Assembly: GCF_030345095.1 (NCBI RefSeq)
Contig: NZ_CP128360.1
Span: forward strand, 434,001-498,000
Source of the DNA: Solwaraspora sp. WMMA2056
Lineage (GTDB): Bacteria > Actinomycetota > Actinomycetes > Mycobacteriales > Micromonosporaceae
Length of the DNA stretch: 64,000 nucleotides
Direction of reading: 5' to 3'
Every line of letters starts with the position of its first letter. The stretch's first letter is position 1. Positions 9,234-16,996 of the stretch are shown here, one piece after another. The notes under the pieces were generated by a model. The model made no database searches and was not told where the DNA came from. It saw nothing but the letters and a program-made list of their open reading frames with translations. The translations under genes were made by a program, and so were the position numbers.

Positions 9234-9566
9234 GTATGTGTTCCTCCGGTCAGAGGGTGAGTCAGGTAAATCTAGGAGACGTCGGTGTCGAAGCACAGAC
9301 GACGCGGGGGTGGCCCGTTAAACATTCGGGTCACGTGACCTCATCGTGACAACGGCCACGCAGAAGGCTCCCCGACTGCGGACACCGATCGTTCATCCGC
9401 AGGTCGCCGGGCGTCCGTGTGCGCGTTCGGTGGTGGTCGTGGTCGGCAGCCTACGGTCCCGGTGCCAGCGGCCGGTGTTCCAGCTCGGACCGTCGATCAG
9501 GGGCGGTACGCAGCCGGCGCCGGTGCGCCGTGGAGCGGCCGGCCGCTCGACCGAATGAGGATCGAC
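9234..9566. promoter_or_regulatory. Divergent promoter region of the nuclease and phosphatase genes
   Basis: This 333-base gap separates two outward-facing secreted phosphoesterase genes. I see a perfect 12-bp palindrome, GGTCACGTGACC, at 9329-9340. There is also a possible degenerate PHO-box pair (GTTCATCCGC then AGGTCGCCGG) at 9391-9411, similar in style to PhoP direct repeats of the GTTCACC type. Control by PhoP is inference from the repeat and from the gene functions. No open frame here looks coding. Confidence 0.45.
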
Positions 9567-11573
9567 ATGTCACTCGACCATGACAGGCACGTTCCCGTCG
9601 ACCCGGACGAGATCAGTTCCAACCCGTCAGGCAACCGGCCGATGCGCGAGGTCATGGCGGCCCGCGCGGCCCGCCGCGACGTGGTGCGTGGCGGTACGGT
9701 GATCGCCGCCGCGGCGTTCCTCGGGCTGGCCGGCGCGGTCGGCGCAGCCGACCCGGCCACCGCCGGCAAGGGCCACGGTGGCTCCGGCGACGGCCACGGC
9801 GGTGGCTCCGGCCACGGCCCCGGCAAGCCGGACCGCCCCGGTAGGCCCGGCCGCCGGCCGCTGCTCGGCTTCACTGCGGTGGCGCCGAACACCGACGACC
9901 GGATCACCGTGCCGCCCGGCTACACCGCCCAGGTGCTGATCCCGTGGGGCACCCCCCTGCACCGCAGGGGTCCGGCCTGGCGCCGCGACGCCTCCAACAC
10001 CGCCGCCGAGCAGGCGCAGCAGGTCGGCAGCCACCACGACGGGATGCACTTCTTCCCGCTGGGCAAGGGCCCGCTGGGCAACCGTCGCGGTCTGCTGGTG
10101 CTCAACCACGAGTACATCGACCAGACGCTGCACTACACCGACGGCGACGCGATCATGACCAAGGAGAAGGTCGACAAGGGTCTCGCCGGGCACGGGGTGA
10201 CGGTCATCGAGATCGAACAGGCCGGCGACCAGTGGCGCCAGGTCGACTCGAGGTTCAACCGGCGGGTCACCGGCACCACCCCGGTGGCGTTCTCCGGGCC
10301 GGTCGGCGCCCGGCATCCGGCGCTGCGGGCCGACAACCCCGCCATGGGTACGTTGAACAACTGCTCGCACGGGTACACCCCGTGGGGCACGTACGTGGCC
10401 TGTGAGGAGAACTGGAACGGCTACTTCGGCACCGAGGACCCGACCTGGACGCCGACGGTGGAACAGGCCCGGTACGGGGTGAACGCCACCGGGTTCGACT
10501 ACCGCTGGCACCTGGCCGACCCCCGGTTCGACGTCGCCGAGAACCCCAACGAGCTGAACCGTTTCGGGTGGCTGGTCGAGATCGACCCGATGAACCCGAG
10601 GTCGACGCCGGTGAAGCGGACCGCGCTCGGTCGGTTCAAGCACGAGGGTGCCACGTTCTGCGAGTCGCGCGGCCGGGTCGTCGTCTACTCCGGTGACGAC
10701 CAGGACGGCGAGTACGTCTACAAGTTCGTCGGCGACGGATCGTGGCGGATGCAGCGGGCCCTCGGCCGCGACCCGCTCGACCACGGCACCCTGTACGTGG
10801 CCCGCTTCGACGACGACGGCCGGGGCGCGTGGCTGCCGCTGACCTTCGGCAAGGGGGCGTTGACCCGGGCCAACGGCTGGCGTGACCAGGCCGACGTCCT
10901 GCTGCGCACCCGGCAGGCGGCGGACGCGGTCGGGGCCACCCCGCTGGACCGCCCGGAGTGGGTGGCGGTCAACCCGGTCAACGACGACGTCTACCTGACC
11001 CTGACCAACGGCACCGGCTGGCCCGGCGAGGTCAACCCGCGTACGCCGAACCCGTACGGGCACATCGTCCGGTGGCGGGAGCGGGGCGGCGACCACACGG
11101 CGACCAGCTTCGAGTGGGACGTCTTCGTGCTGGCCGGTGACCCGGCGTACGACCCGCAGGTGCAGCTGGACGAGACGAACATCTTCGGCTCGCCGGACGG
11201 CATCTGGTTCGACGGCGACGGCCGGCTGTGGATCCAGACCGACGTCTCCAACTCCACCCAGAACCGGGCCGACCGGGGCCACGACAACCTGGGCAACAAC
11301 GCGATGCTGGCCGCCGACCCGCACACGGGTGAGATCCGCCGGTTCCTGGTCGGGCCGCGTGGCGCGGAGATCACCGGGGTGGTCACCACGCCGGATCAGC
11401 GGACGATGTTCGTCAACGTGCAGCATCCGGGTGAGTCGACGACGTTCTGGGGCGATCCCACCCCGGAGAACCCGCGCGCGGTGAGCAACTGGCCGGACTT
11501 CGATCCGGCCGGTCGTCCCCGCTCGGCGACGGTGGTGATCCGCAAGGTCGACGGTGGCGTGATCGGCACCTGA
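9567..11573 (+). CDS. PhoX-type secreted alkaline phosphatase (DUF839), Tat-exported
   Basis: This 668-aa protein belongs to the PhoX/DUF839 family of calcium- and iron-dependent phosphatases. The N-terminal region has a twin-arginine signal (RRDVVRGG) followed by a hydrophobic stretch and a Gly/His-rich linker. Family landmarks include NNCSHGYTPWGTYVACEENW near residue 253, the ESRGRVVVYSGDDQDGEYVYKF block near 366, LDETNIFGSPDGIWFD and GEITGVV-like C-terminal motifs. The ATG at 9567 is preferred because GAGGA precedes it; an in-frame ATG at 9555 is the alternative. With the divergent nuclease it would release phosphate from DNA and other esters outside the cell. Confidence 0.88.
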   Translation: MSLDHDRHVPVDPDEISSNPSGNRPMREVMAARAARRDVVRGGTVIAAAAFLGLAGAVGAADPATAGKGHGGSGDGHGGGSGHGPGKPDRPGRPGRRPLLGFTAVAPNTDDRITVPPGYTAQVLIPWGTPLHRRGPAWRRDASNTAAEQAQQVGSHHDGMHFFPLGKGPLGNRRGLLVLNHEYIDQTLHYTDGDAIMTKEKVDKGLAGHGVTVIEIEQAGDQWRQVDSRFNRRVTGTTPVAFSGPVGARHPALRADNPAMGTLNNCSHGYTPWGTYVACEENWNGYFGTEDPTWTPTVEQARYGVNATGFDYRWHLADPRFDVAENPNELNRFGWLVEIDPMNPRSTPVKRTALGRFKHEGATFCESRGRVVVYSGDDQDGEYVYKFVGDGSWRMQRALGRDPLDHGTLYVARFDDDGRGAWLPLTFGKGALTRANGWRDQADVLLRTRQAADAVGATPLDRPEWVAVNPVNDDVYLTLTNGTGWPGEVNPRTPNPYGHIVRWRERGGDHTATSFEWDVFVLAGDPAYDPQVQLDETNIFGSPDGIWFDGDGRLWIQTDVSNSTQNRADRGHDNLGNNAMLAADPHTGEIRRFLVGPRGAEITGVVTTPDQRTMFVNVQHPGESTTFWGDPTPENPRAVSNWPDFDPAGRPRSATVVIRKVDGGVIGT

Positions 11574-11585
11574 TCGGCCGGCGGT

Positions 11586-11612
11586 CCGCGAGGGACCGGC
11601 GGTCCCTCGCGG
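11586..11612. terminator. 12-bp hairpin terminator between convergent genes
   Basis: Bases 11586-11597 and 11601-11612 form a perfect 12-bp stem (CCGCGAGGGACC) with a 3-base loop. It lies just after the phosphatase stop and before the end of the convergent regulator gene, so it can serve both. Confidence 0.8.
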
Positions 11613-11635
11613 GCCGTCAGGGTCGCGGGAAGGAG

Positions 11636-12511
11636 CTATTCCAGGTCGCGCAGGATCCGGTGCAACAGATCCTGGGTACGGGCGGGAGGCTCGGCCTCGA
11701 TGCAGAGCCGTTCCATGGCGGCGGCGTAGTGGTCGACGTCCTCCCGCTTGTCCAGGTAGATCGCGCTGGTCAGCTGCTCGATGTAGATGATGTCGGGCAG
11801 GTCCTGGTCGGCGAAGCGCAGGATGGTGAAGGCGCCGCCGGCGGCGGCGTGGCCGCCCGCGTCGAACGGCACGATCTGCAGCCGTACGTTCGGCAGCTTC
11901 GTCGCCTCGATCAGTGTCTGGATCTGCTCGCGCATCACGTCGGCACCGCCGATCGGGCGCCGCAGCACGGCTTCGTCGATCACCGCCCACAGGTACGGCG
12001 GCTGCGCCCGGCGGAGCAGCTCCTGGCGCTCCATCCGGAGCTCGACACGGCGTTCGATCTCGTCGGCGGGTGCCCGGCCGTGACCGAGCAGGACGACCGC
12101 CCGGGCGTACTCACGGGTCTGCAACAGCCCCGGCACGAACTGGACCTCGTAGCTGCGGATCATCCGGGCGGCGGCTTCCAGGCCGAGGTAGGACTGGAAC
12201 CAGGTGGGCAGGACGTCGCCGTAGCGGTGCCACCAGCCGGGGGTGTTCGCCTCCCGGGCGAGCCCGAGCAACGCGGTCCGCTCCCGGCTGTCGGTGACGC
12301 CGTAGAGGGTGAGCAGGTCGGTGACGTCCCGCTCCTTGAAGCCGACCCGGCCGAGCTCCATCCGGCTGATCTTGGACTCGGAGGCCCGGATGTGCCAGCC
12401 GGCGGCCTCCCGGCTCACCCCCTGACTCTCCCGCAGCCGGCGCAGCTGGGCGCCGAGCAGCATGCGCAGCACGGTCGGGCCCGTGGCCGAGCCTTCTGGT
12501 TGGGCCGTCAT
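11636..12511 (-). CDS. Scr1-type helix-turn-helix regulator (XRE + DUF5753)
   Basis: The protein of about 291 aa has an N-terminal XRE helix-turn-helix (LRRLRESQGVSREAAG and ASESKISRMELGR) followed by the DUF5753 domain, with FVPGLLQTREYARA and DGGHAAAGGAFTILRF. This architecture is the Scr1 family, abundant in actinomycetes and generally linked to development or antibiotic control. The ATG at 12511 is used; a GTG six bases upstream (12517) is nearly as good because GGAGGT sits better before it. The gene is on the same strand as a DUF397 gene about 195 bases upstream, the usual partner of this family. Confidence 0.9.
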   Translation of the reverse strand: MTAQPEGSATGPTVLRMLLGAQLRRLRESQGVSREAAGWHIRASESKISRMELGRVGFKERDVTDLLTLYGVTDSRERTALLGLAREANTPGWWHRYGDVLPTWFQSYLGLEAAARMIRSYEVQFVPGLLQTREYARAVVLLGHGRAPADEIERRVELRMERQELLRRAQPPYLWAVIDEAVLRRPIGGADVMREQIQTLIEATKLPNVRLQIVPFDAGGHAAAGGAFTILRFADQDLPDIIYIEQLTSAIYLDKREDVDHYAAAMERLCIEAEPPARTQDLLHRILRDLE

Positions 12512-12706
12512 CGTCACCCACCGACCTCCGGACACCCTCGCGTTGCACGACATCCCGCTGCTGGCGAGTAAGCATGCCATGACCTGAGGGTGATCAGTTA
12601 CTTCAGCCGGTCCGATTCCGATCTGTGGACGGCGATGTCCGGCAGGCGGTGGACGACGGCGGCACGTCGGGGCCCTGCAGACGGGCCGGGCTCGCCGCCA
12701 TCGATG

Positions 12707-12946
12707 CTAACTGATCAGGTCGTCGAAGTCACCGTCCCGAGCACCCAGGATGAACGCCTCGATCTCCGCGAGCGTGTAGATCAGCGCCGGACCCTCCGGG
12801 TGCCGGGAGTTACGCAGCGCGACCGCGTCGCCGCCGGGCAACCGGGCGAGTTCCACACAGTTGCCGCTGGGGTTGCTCCGGCCGCTCTTTCGCCATCGGA
12901 GGGTTGGCAACTGGGCGCCGGAAACGCCATTGTCAGGCTTATGCAT
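12707..12946 (-). CDS. DUF397 domain small protein
   Basis: The 79-aa protein shows the DUF397 signature: RWRKSGRSNPSGNCVELA, then VALRNSRHPEGPALIYT and a final AEIEAFILGARDG. DUF397 proteins are encoded next to Scr1-type regulators and are thought to act with them; the mechanism is not settled. Here the DUF397 gene is upstream of the regulator on the same strand, whereas the regulator usually comes first. No strong ribosome binding site is visible before the ATG. Confidence 0.9.
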   Translation of the reverse strand: MHKPDNGVSGAQLPTLRWRKSGRSNPSGNCVELARLPGGDAVALRNSRHPEGPALIYTLAEIEAFILGARDGDFDDLIS

Positions 12947-13257
12947 CCATTTAATCCAAATCGGACATTATTCGCGATGGCTGTCGGAATCCACCCTGAG
13001 CCGCGCCTCGTCGCGGAGCGATCAAATGCACGTGCATCTGCTCTTGCGCCTGCAAGGTATAGCGAGCATGATAGCGCACGTGAAGTTGTATCCGGCGGTT
13101 TACCGATCGTGATGGAAAATCGGGCATATGGTGTCCAGGGCATCGATAACCTCGAGGCCCGGGTGGAGACAGGCACACACAGAGTGAGCATTTTGCGGAC
13201 TCCACCACCGCCCAACGGCCCATCCGACGACCCCGCGCACGACGAGTCAGGAGGGCG
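12947..13257. promoter_or_regulatory. Divergent intergenic region with a 12-bp palindrome
   Basis: This 311-base gap between the DUF397 gene and a rightward small gene is lower in GC than its flanks. It holds a perfect 12-bp palindrome, ATGCACGTGCAT, at 13026-13037, which could be an operator for the nearby Scr1-type regulator. The frames found here look non-coding. Confidence 0.4.
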
Positions 13258-13524
13258 ATGAGCATGCCGGCTCCCATCCTCAAACCCAGCCAACGCGATC
13301 CCGACGACGTCTACCCGACCGATCGCTACCAGCCCGCCGACCCGGTCTGGGTCTACCGAGGCGGCACCTGGTGCGCCGGCGTGATCGAGGCGGCCTCCGC
13401 CGGCGCGGCGACGGTCACGTACCGCCCGACCGGCTCCCGTGGGACAGGCGTGGACACCATCACCGCCCCCTACGTACTCCCCCGGGCGGAGACCGACCCG
13501 ATGCTGGACGCCGCGCGACGCTGA
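13258..13524 (+). CDS. Small conserved-looking protein, function unknown
   Basis: I do not recognise this 88-aa protein. It has a compact, beta-strand-like core (DPVWVYRGGTWCAGVIEAAS, then ATVTYRPT) that recalls small SH3- or Tudor-like barrels and no membrane segment. An excellent ribosome binding site, AGGAGGGCG, precedes the ATG, and a strong hairpin follows the stop, so it is very probably a real single-gene unit. It is divergent from the DUF397/Scr1 pair and may share their control; that is inference from position. Confidence 0.75.
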   Translation: MSMPAPILKPSQRDPDDVYPTDRYQPADPVWVYRGGTWCAGVIEAASAGAATVTYRPTGSRGTGVDTITAPYVLPRAETDPMLDAARR

Positions 13525-13527
13525 ATC

Positions 13528-13556
13528 GGCGTGGCACCGCTCAGCGGTGCCACGCC
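13528..13556 (+). terminator. Hairpin terminator after the small gene
   Basis: The sequence GGCGTGGCACCGCT and its complement form an inverted repeat spanning 13528-13556 with almost no spacer, giving about a 12-bp stem and short loop. It starts three bases after the TGA of the 88-aa gene. Confidence 0.8.
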
Positions 13557-13745
13557 CGCCGGCACGACCTGCGGAAAGGCGACTGCAGGTCGCCGATCGA
13601 CCACTCAGGGATTGACAGCCCTCACTTCTGGCGCGAGAATTTCCGGCATTGTTGATCCGACGACTCGGGCACATCGGCGAGTCGGTCGGTGCAGTGACCC
13701 GACACCGTACCCATGCCCGGAAATCCGCCAGAAGGGCAATTCCCT

Positions 13746-14801
13746 GTGTCTGTCGGCAGCCTCGACCTTCCGTATCCGGAACTACTGCCCGCAAGCAGGG
13801 GCGAAATTCACCAGGCGATCGCCGACTACGCGCCGGCAGGGCCGCAGGCGTACGCCGTACCGCCTGAACTGACGCCGGATCGGACGGACCCGGCCGAGGT
13901 CGATTTCCAGGAACACGACCGGTACTTTCAGATCCGCCGCACCCGTCTTTCACCTGGCCCCACTTTCCTCACCGCCCTTGCGTGCGCAGGCCAATCGGTT
14001 TCGGAAGATGCAGCTCGGCACCATCTTTCGGAACTCGGGAAGAGCGATTTCCCGCAGCTCTGGACAGGCGCGAAAAGGCTGTTCGAGTACGCCGGGACCG
14101 ACCCGACGGCAGCCACCACCGCAGCGACATCGGCAGCCGACGGTGGTGCCGACGCCGACGCACCGGCGGGCGCGTCGGCGGCCGCCGACCGGTGGCTGGT
14201 CGGTCACCAACTCTTCTTCGTCCTGATCCAGGGCACGATCACCGGGCTCAACTGCTTCCTGCGGGCGAGCGCCGCCGGGGACAGCGACGACGCCCGCGCC
14301 GCACTGTCGGTCGCCGCTGGCTTCATGCGCAGCTCGGCCGCGGCCTTCCGCTTCACCTGTGACTTCACCCCGGTGGACTACACGCAGCTGATCCGTCCCG
14401 CGATGGCGCCGCCGGCCGTCCGTGCCGGCTTCAGCGGCCTGCAGACCCGCGACCACGCCCACCTGACCGCAATGTTCGCCGAGGTCCGGGTGATGCGGGC
14501 CAAACTCGGCCCGGCGCGACTCGGCAGCGCGTTCGAGGAGTTCGTCGAGGCGACGGTGGCGGCGTACGAGGCCCACCAGCTGATCTGCGCGCGGTTCGGC
14601 GGCGACGTGCTGCCCAGCCTGCGGATGGCGGCCCGCTCCGCCGGCCGGGCCGCCGCCCCGGGCACCCAGGTGGTACGCCAGTTGATGCGGGCCCGGCTGT
14701 TCGCCCTCGACGGCGGCTCCCGCGACGACGGCTCCCGGCCGGCCGGTCCCGACGACGGCTCCCGGCCGGCAGCACCGGACGCGGGCGGTGCCCAGTGGTG
14801 A
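13746..14801 (+). CDS. Putative heme enzyme resembling the tryptophan 2,3-dioxygenase superfamily
   Basis: No family is obvious at first sight for this roughly 351-aa protein. Its middle and C-terminal parts follow the order of tryptophan 2,3-dioxygenase landmarks: a helix HQLFFVLIQGTITGLN (compare the HQxxELW helix), FTPVDYTQLIRP followed by GFSGLQTRDH (compare TPLDF...GFQSxQFR), and EAHQLICARFGGD, where the His could be the heme ligand. The superfamily also contains peptide- and amino-acid hydroxylases of natural-product pathways. The GTG at 13746 is chosen for the GAAGGG upstream; ATG 13713 is the alternative. It overlaps a flavin monooxygenase gene, so the pair probably modifies one aromatic compound. 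The assignment is from pattern only. Confidence 0.4.
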   Translation: MSVGSLDLPYPELLPASRGEIHQAIADYAPAGPQAYAVPPELTPDRTDPAEVDFQEHDRYFQIRRTRLSPGPTFLTALACAGQSVSEDAARHHLSELGKSDFPQLWTGAKRLFEYAGTDPTAATTAATSAADGGADADAPAGASAAADRWLVGHQLFFVLIQGTITGLNCFLRASAAGDSDDARAALSVAAGFMRSSAAAFRFTCDFTPVDYTQLIRPAMAPPAVRAGFSGLQTRDHAHLTAMFAEVRVMRAKLGPARLGSAFEEFVEATVAAYEAHQLICARFGGDVLPSLRMAARSAGRAAAPGTQVVRQLMRARLFALDGGSRDDGSRPAGPDDGSRPAAPDAGGAQW

Positions 14802-15967
14802 CCGACCGGACCCAGGTCGGCGTGATCGGGGCCGGGCCGGCCGGGATGTTGCTGGCGGTGCTGCTGCGCCGGGCCGGGGTGGACTGCGTCGTGCTGGAGC
14901 GGCGGGACCGGGAGTACATCTCGCACCGGGCGCGCGGGGCCACCGTCGAGCACCGGGTGGTGCAGCTGCTGCGCCGGCACAGCCTGGCCGACAACCTGCT
15001 GCGTACCGGCGCGGTCGAGGACGCCGTGGAGTTCCGGTTGGGCGGCCGGCGCTACCCGGTCCGCTACGAGCCGTTGGCCGCCGGCCGCAGCCACTACATC
15101 TACCCGCAGCAGTTCCTGGTACGTGACCTGGTCGAGGCGTACCTCGGCGACGGTGGCGACCTGCGGTTCGAGACGGCGGCGGCGGGGATCGTCGACCTGA
15201 CCGGTCAGCCGCGCATCCAGCTGGCCGACGGCGGTGAGCTGCGCTGTGACGTGGTCGTCGGCTGCGACGGCGAGTACGGCGTCGCCCGGGGCGCCGTCCC
15301 GGCCGGGGCGCTGCGCAGCACCGGATACCAGTACGACTACGCCTGGCTGTCGGTGCTCGCCGACGCCCCGCCGTCGAGCGACTGTGTGATCAACGCCCTG
15401 CACGAGTCCGGAGCCTGCGTGCACGTACGGCGTACCCCCACGGTGAGCCGGTTCTACCTGCAGTGCGCCCGGACCGAGACAGCGGCGGACTGGCCGGACG
15501 AGCGGATCTGGAAGGAGATCGGGATCCGGCTGGCCCTGGACGAGCCGTGGACGCTGCACACCGGACCGATCACCGCCACCGGCACGGTCCGGATGCGCAG
15601 CCTGGTCTGCGAGCCGATGCGGTACGGAGCTCTCTTTCTCGCCGGCGACGCGGCGCACATCGTGCCACCGGTCGGCGGCAAGGGCTTCAACCTGGCCCTG
15701 GCCGACGCGCAGGAGCTGGCCCTCGGACTGATCGACCGGTTCACCGCCGGTGACGACCGTCGGCTCGACGGCTACTCGGCGACCCGACTGGCCCGCGTCT
15801 GGCGGGCCCAGGAGTTCGTGCACTGGATGATGAACCTGGTCAACACCCCTGGCTACGGCACCGCCGACGCGCCGTTCCGGCACCGGGTGCAGGCGGCCCG
15901 GCTGGCCCGGCTGGTGGACTCACCGGCCTACCTGGCCGCGTTCCTCGAGGACTACGTCGGGTGGTGA
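14795..15967 (+). CDS. PHBH-type FAD-dependent aromatic hydroxylase
   Basis: The 390-aa protein is a class A flavin monooxygenase of the 4-hydroxybenzoate 3-hydroxylase type. It has the N-terminal Rossmann motif GVIGAGPAGM, the CDVVVGCDGEYG DG motif near residue 150 and the C-terminal GDAAHIVPPVGGKGFNLAL motif that binds FAD and gates the flavin. The expected reaction is NADPH-dependent ortho-hydroxylation of a phenolic substrate. The start (GTG at 14795 or 14798) overlaps the stop of the previous gene, so the two form a coupled pair. Its 3' end overlaps the convergent methyltransferase by 16 bases. The true substrate is unknown. Confidence 0.85.
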   Translation: MVTDRTQVGVIGAGPAGMLLAVLLRRAGVDCVVLERRDREYISHRARGATVEHRVVQLLRRHSLADNLLRTGAVEDAVEFRLGGRRYPVRYEPLAAGRSHYIYPQQFLVRDLVEAYLGDGGDLRFETAAAGIVDLTGQPRIQLADGGELRCDVVVGCDGEYGVARGAVPAGALRSTGYQYDYAWLSVLADAPPSSDCVINALHESGACVHVRRTPTVSRFYLQCARTETAADWPDERIWKEIGIRLALDEPWTLHTGPITATGTVRMRSLVCEPMRYGALFLAGDAAHIVPPVGGKGFNLALADAQELALGLIDRFTAGDDRRLDGYSATRLARVWRAQEFVHWMMNLVNTPGYGTADAPFRHRVQAARLARLVDSPAYLAAFLEDYVGW

Positions 15968-16902
15968 CGCAGGATGTTCGTCGCCCGCCAGGGCGCGCCA
16001 GCGGTGAACGTCAACTCCTGGCCCTCGGCGACCAGCTGCGGTACGGCCACCGGGCTGTACGACTCGCTGGTCCACACCGGTGTCCCCGCGTAGCGCAGCT
16101 GCTGGGTCCAGATCACGCCGGTGAGCCGACCGGCGGCGGTGGCGGTCAGCCGGACCTGGTCGGGGAAGCCGGCGAAGGTCGGTGCCTGGTAGTCGACCGT
16201 CACCCACTCCGCGGCGTCGGTCAGCAGGCGTACGTCGCCGCGCGGGAACCGCAGGGCCCCGGAGCGGGTCGGCGACCGCCAGACCGGGGCCACCGCCTTG
16301 GCCGGGCGCGCGGCCGGCACGGCGACACCGCCGCGGACCGCATCGAGCAAGGGCTGGAAGTCCCAGCCGTACGCCCCCCGCAGCGCCTCGCCTGCGGACG
16401 CCAGATCGGTCAGCTCGGTCGGCAGGTCCCAGTCCCGCCGCTCGCAGCCGGTCGCCTGGTAGCGCACCTCGCCGGGCACCACCCGACACCCGGGTACGCC
16501 GAACCGCCGACGCAGGTCGACGACGAGCCGGGAACGCTCCTCGTCGATCAGCGGGTCGTTCGTGTGGATCATGGCGATCAGTACGTCGAACCGGCCACCG
16601 AGGTCGGCCGGGTCGAGGTCGGCGAGGTCGGACTCGACGAACGCGATCCGGTCGGTGAGCCCGTTGTGTGCGGCTATCCGCTGCGCCATCGCGACGTGGT
16701 GGCGGTCGACGGCGACCACCTCGGCACCGGCGTCGGCCGCGATCATCGCGAGCAGGCCGCTGCCGGTGCCGGCGTCGAGCACCCGGTCGCCGGGCCGGAC
16801 CGCGGCCCGTACGGCGCGCTGCACGTTGTGCCCACGGTCGATGCTCAGCAGCAGACGTAGGTGCAGCTCAGGGGTGAACGGAACGTCCATCGGCCGGGCC
16901 AT
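15952..16902 (-). CDS. Class I SAM methyltransferase, PRMT-like
   Basis: About 316 aa. The N-terminal half is a SAM-binding fold with motif I VLDAGTGSGLLAM, the acidic loop VVAVDRHH and motif with FDVLIAMIHTND. The C-terminal half is beta-rich (about residues 180-316), as in protein arginine methyltransferases, where a beta barrel follows the Rossmann domain. The double-E loop of true PRMTs is not clear, so the substrate may be a small molecule or peptide. ATG 16902 is chosen with GGAG upstream; 16935 and 16890 are alternatives. It is convergent with the flavin hydroxylase and divergent from a glycosyltransferase, which suggests one small biosynthetic locus. Confidence 0.7.
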   Translation of the reverse strand: MARPMDVPFTPELHLRLLLSIDRGHNVQRAVRAAVRPGDRVLDAGTGSGLLAMIAADAGAEVVAVDRHHVAMAQRIAAHNGLTDRIAFVESDLADLDPADLGGRFDVLIAMIHTNDPLIDEERSRLVVDLRRRFGVPGCRVVPGEVRYQATGCERRDWDLPTELTDLASAGEALRGAYGWDFQPLLDAVRGGVAVPAARPAKAVAPVWRSPTRSGALRFPRGDVRLLTDAAEWVTVDYQAPTFAGFPDQVRLTATAAGRLTGVIWTQQLRYAGTPVWTSESYSPVAVPQLVAEGQELTFTAGAPWRATNILRHHPT

Positions 16903-16996
16903 CGCGCGGTCTCCGCTCCTCGGACCGGTCGCCAAAACCGGATCAATGCCGATAAATTATCCATTGTCGATCGAATTGTCAACGGGGGGTCCGCCG

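Noticed and set aside
6210-9260. 1016-codon plus-strand frame opposite the nuclease gene
   Set aside because: The minus strand encodes a complete multi-domain nuclease; the opposite frame shows only low-complexity Val/Arg/Asp sequence.
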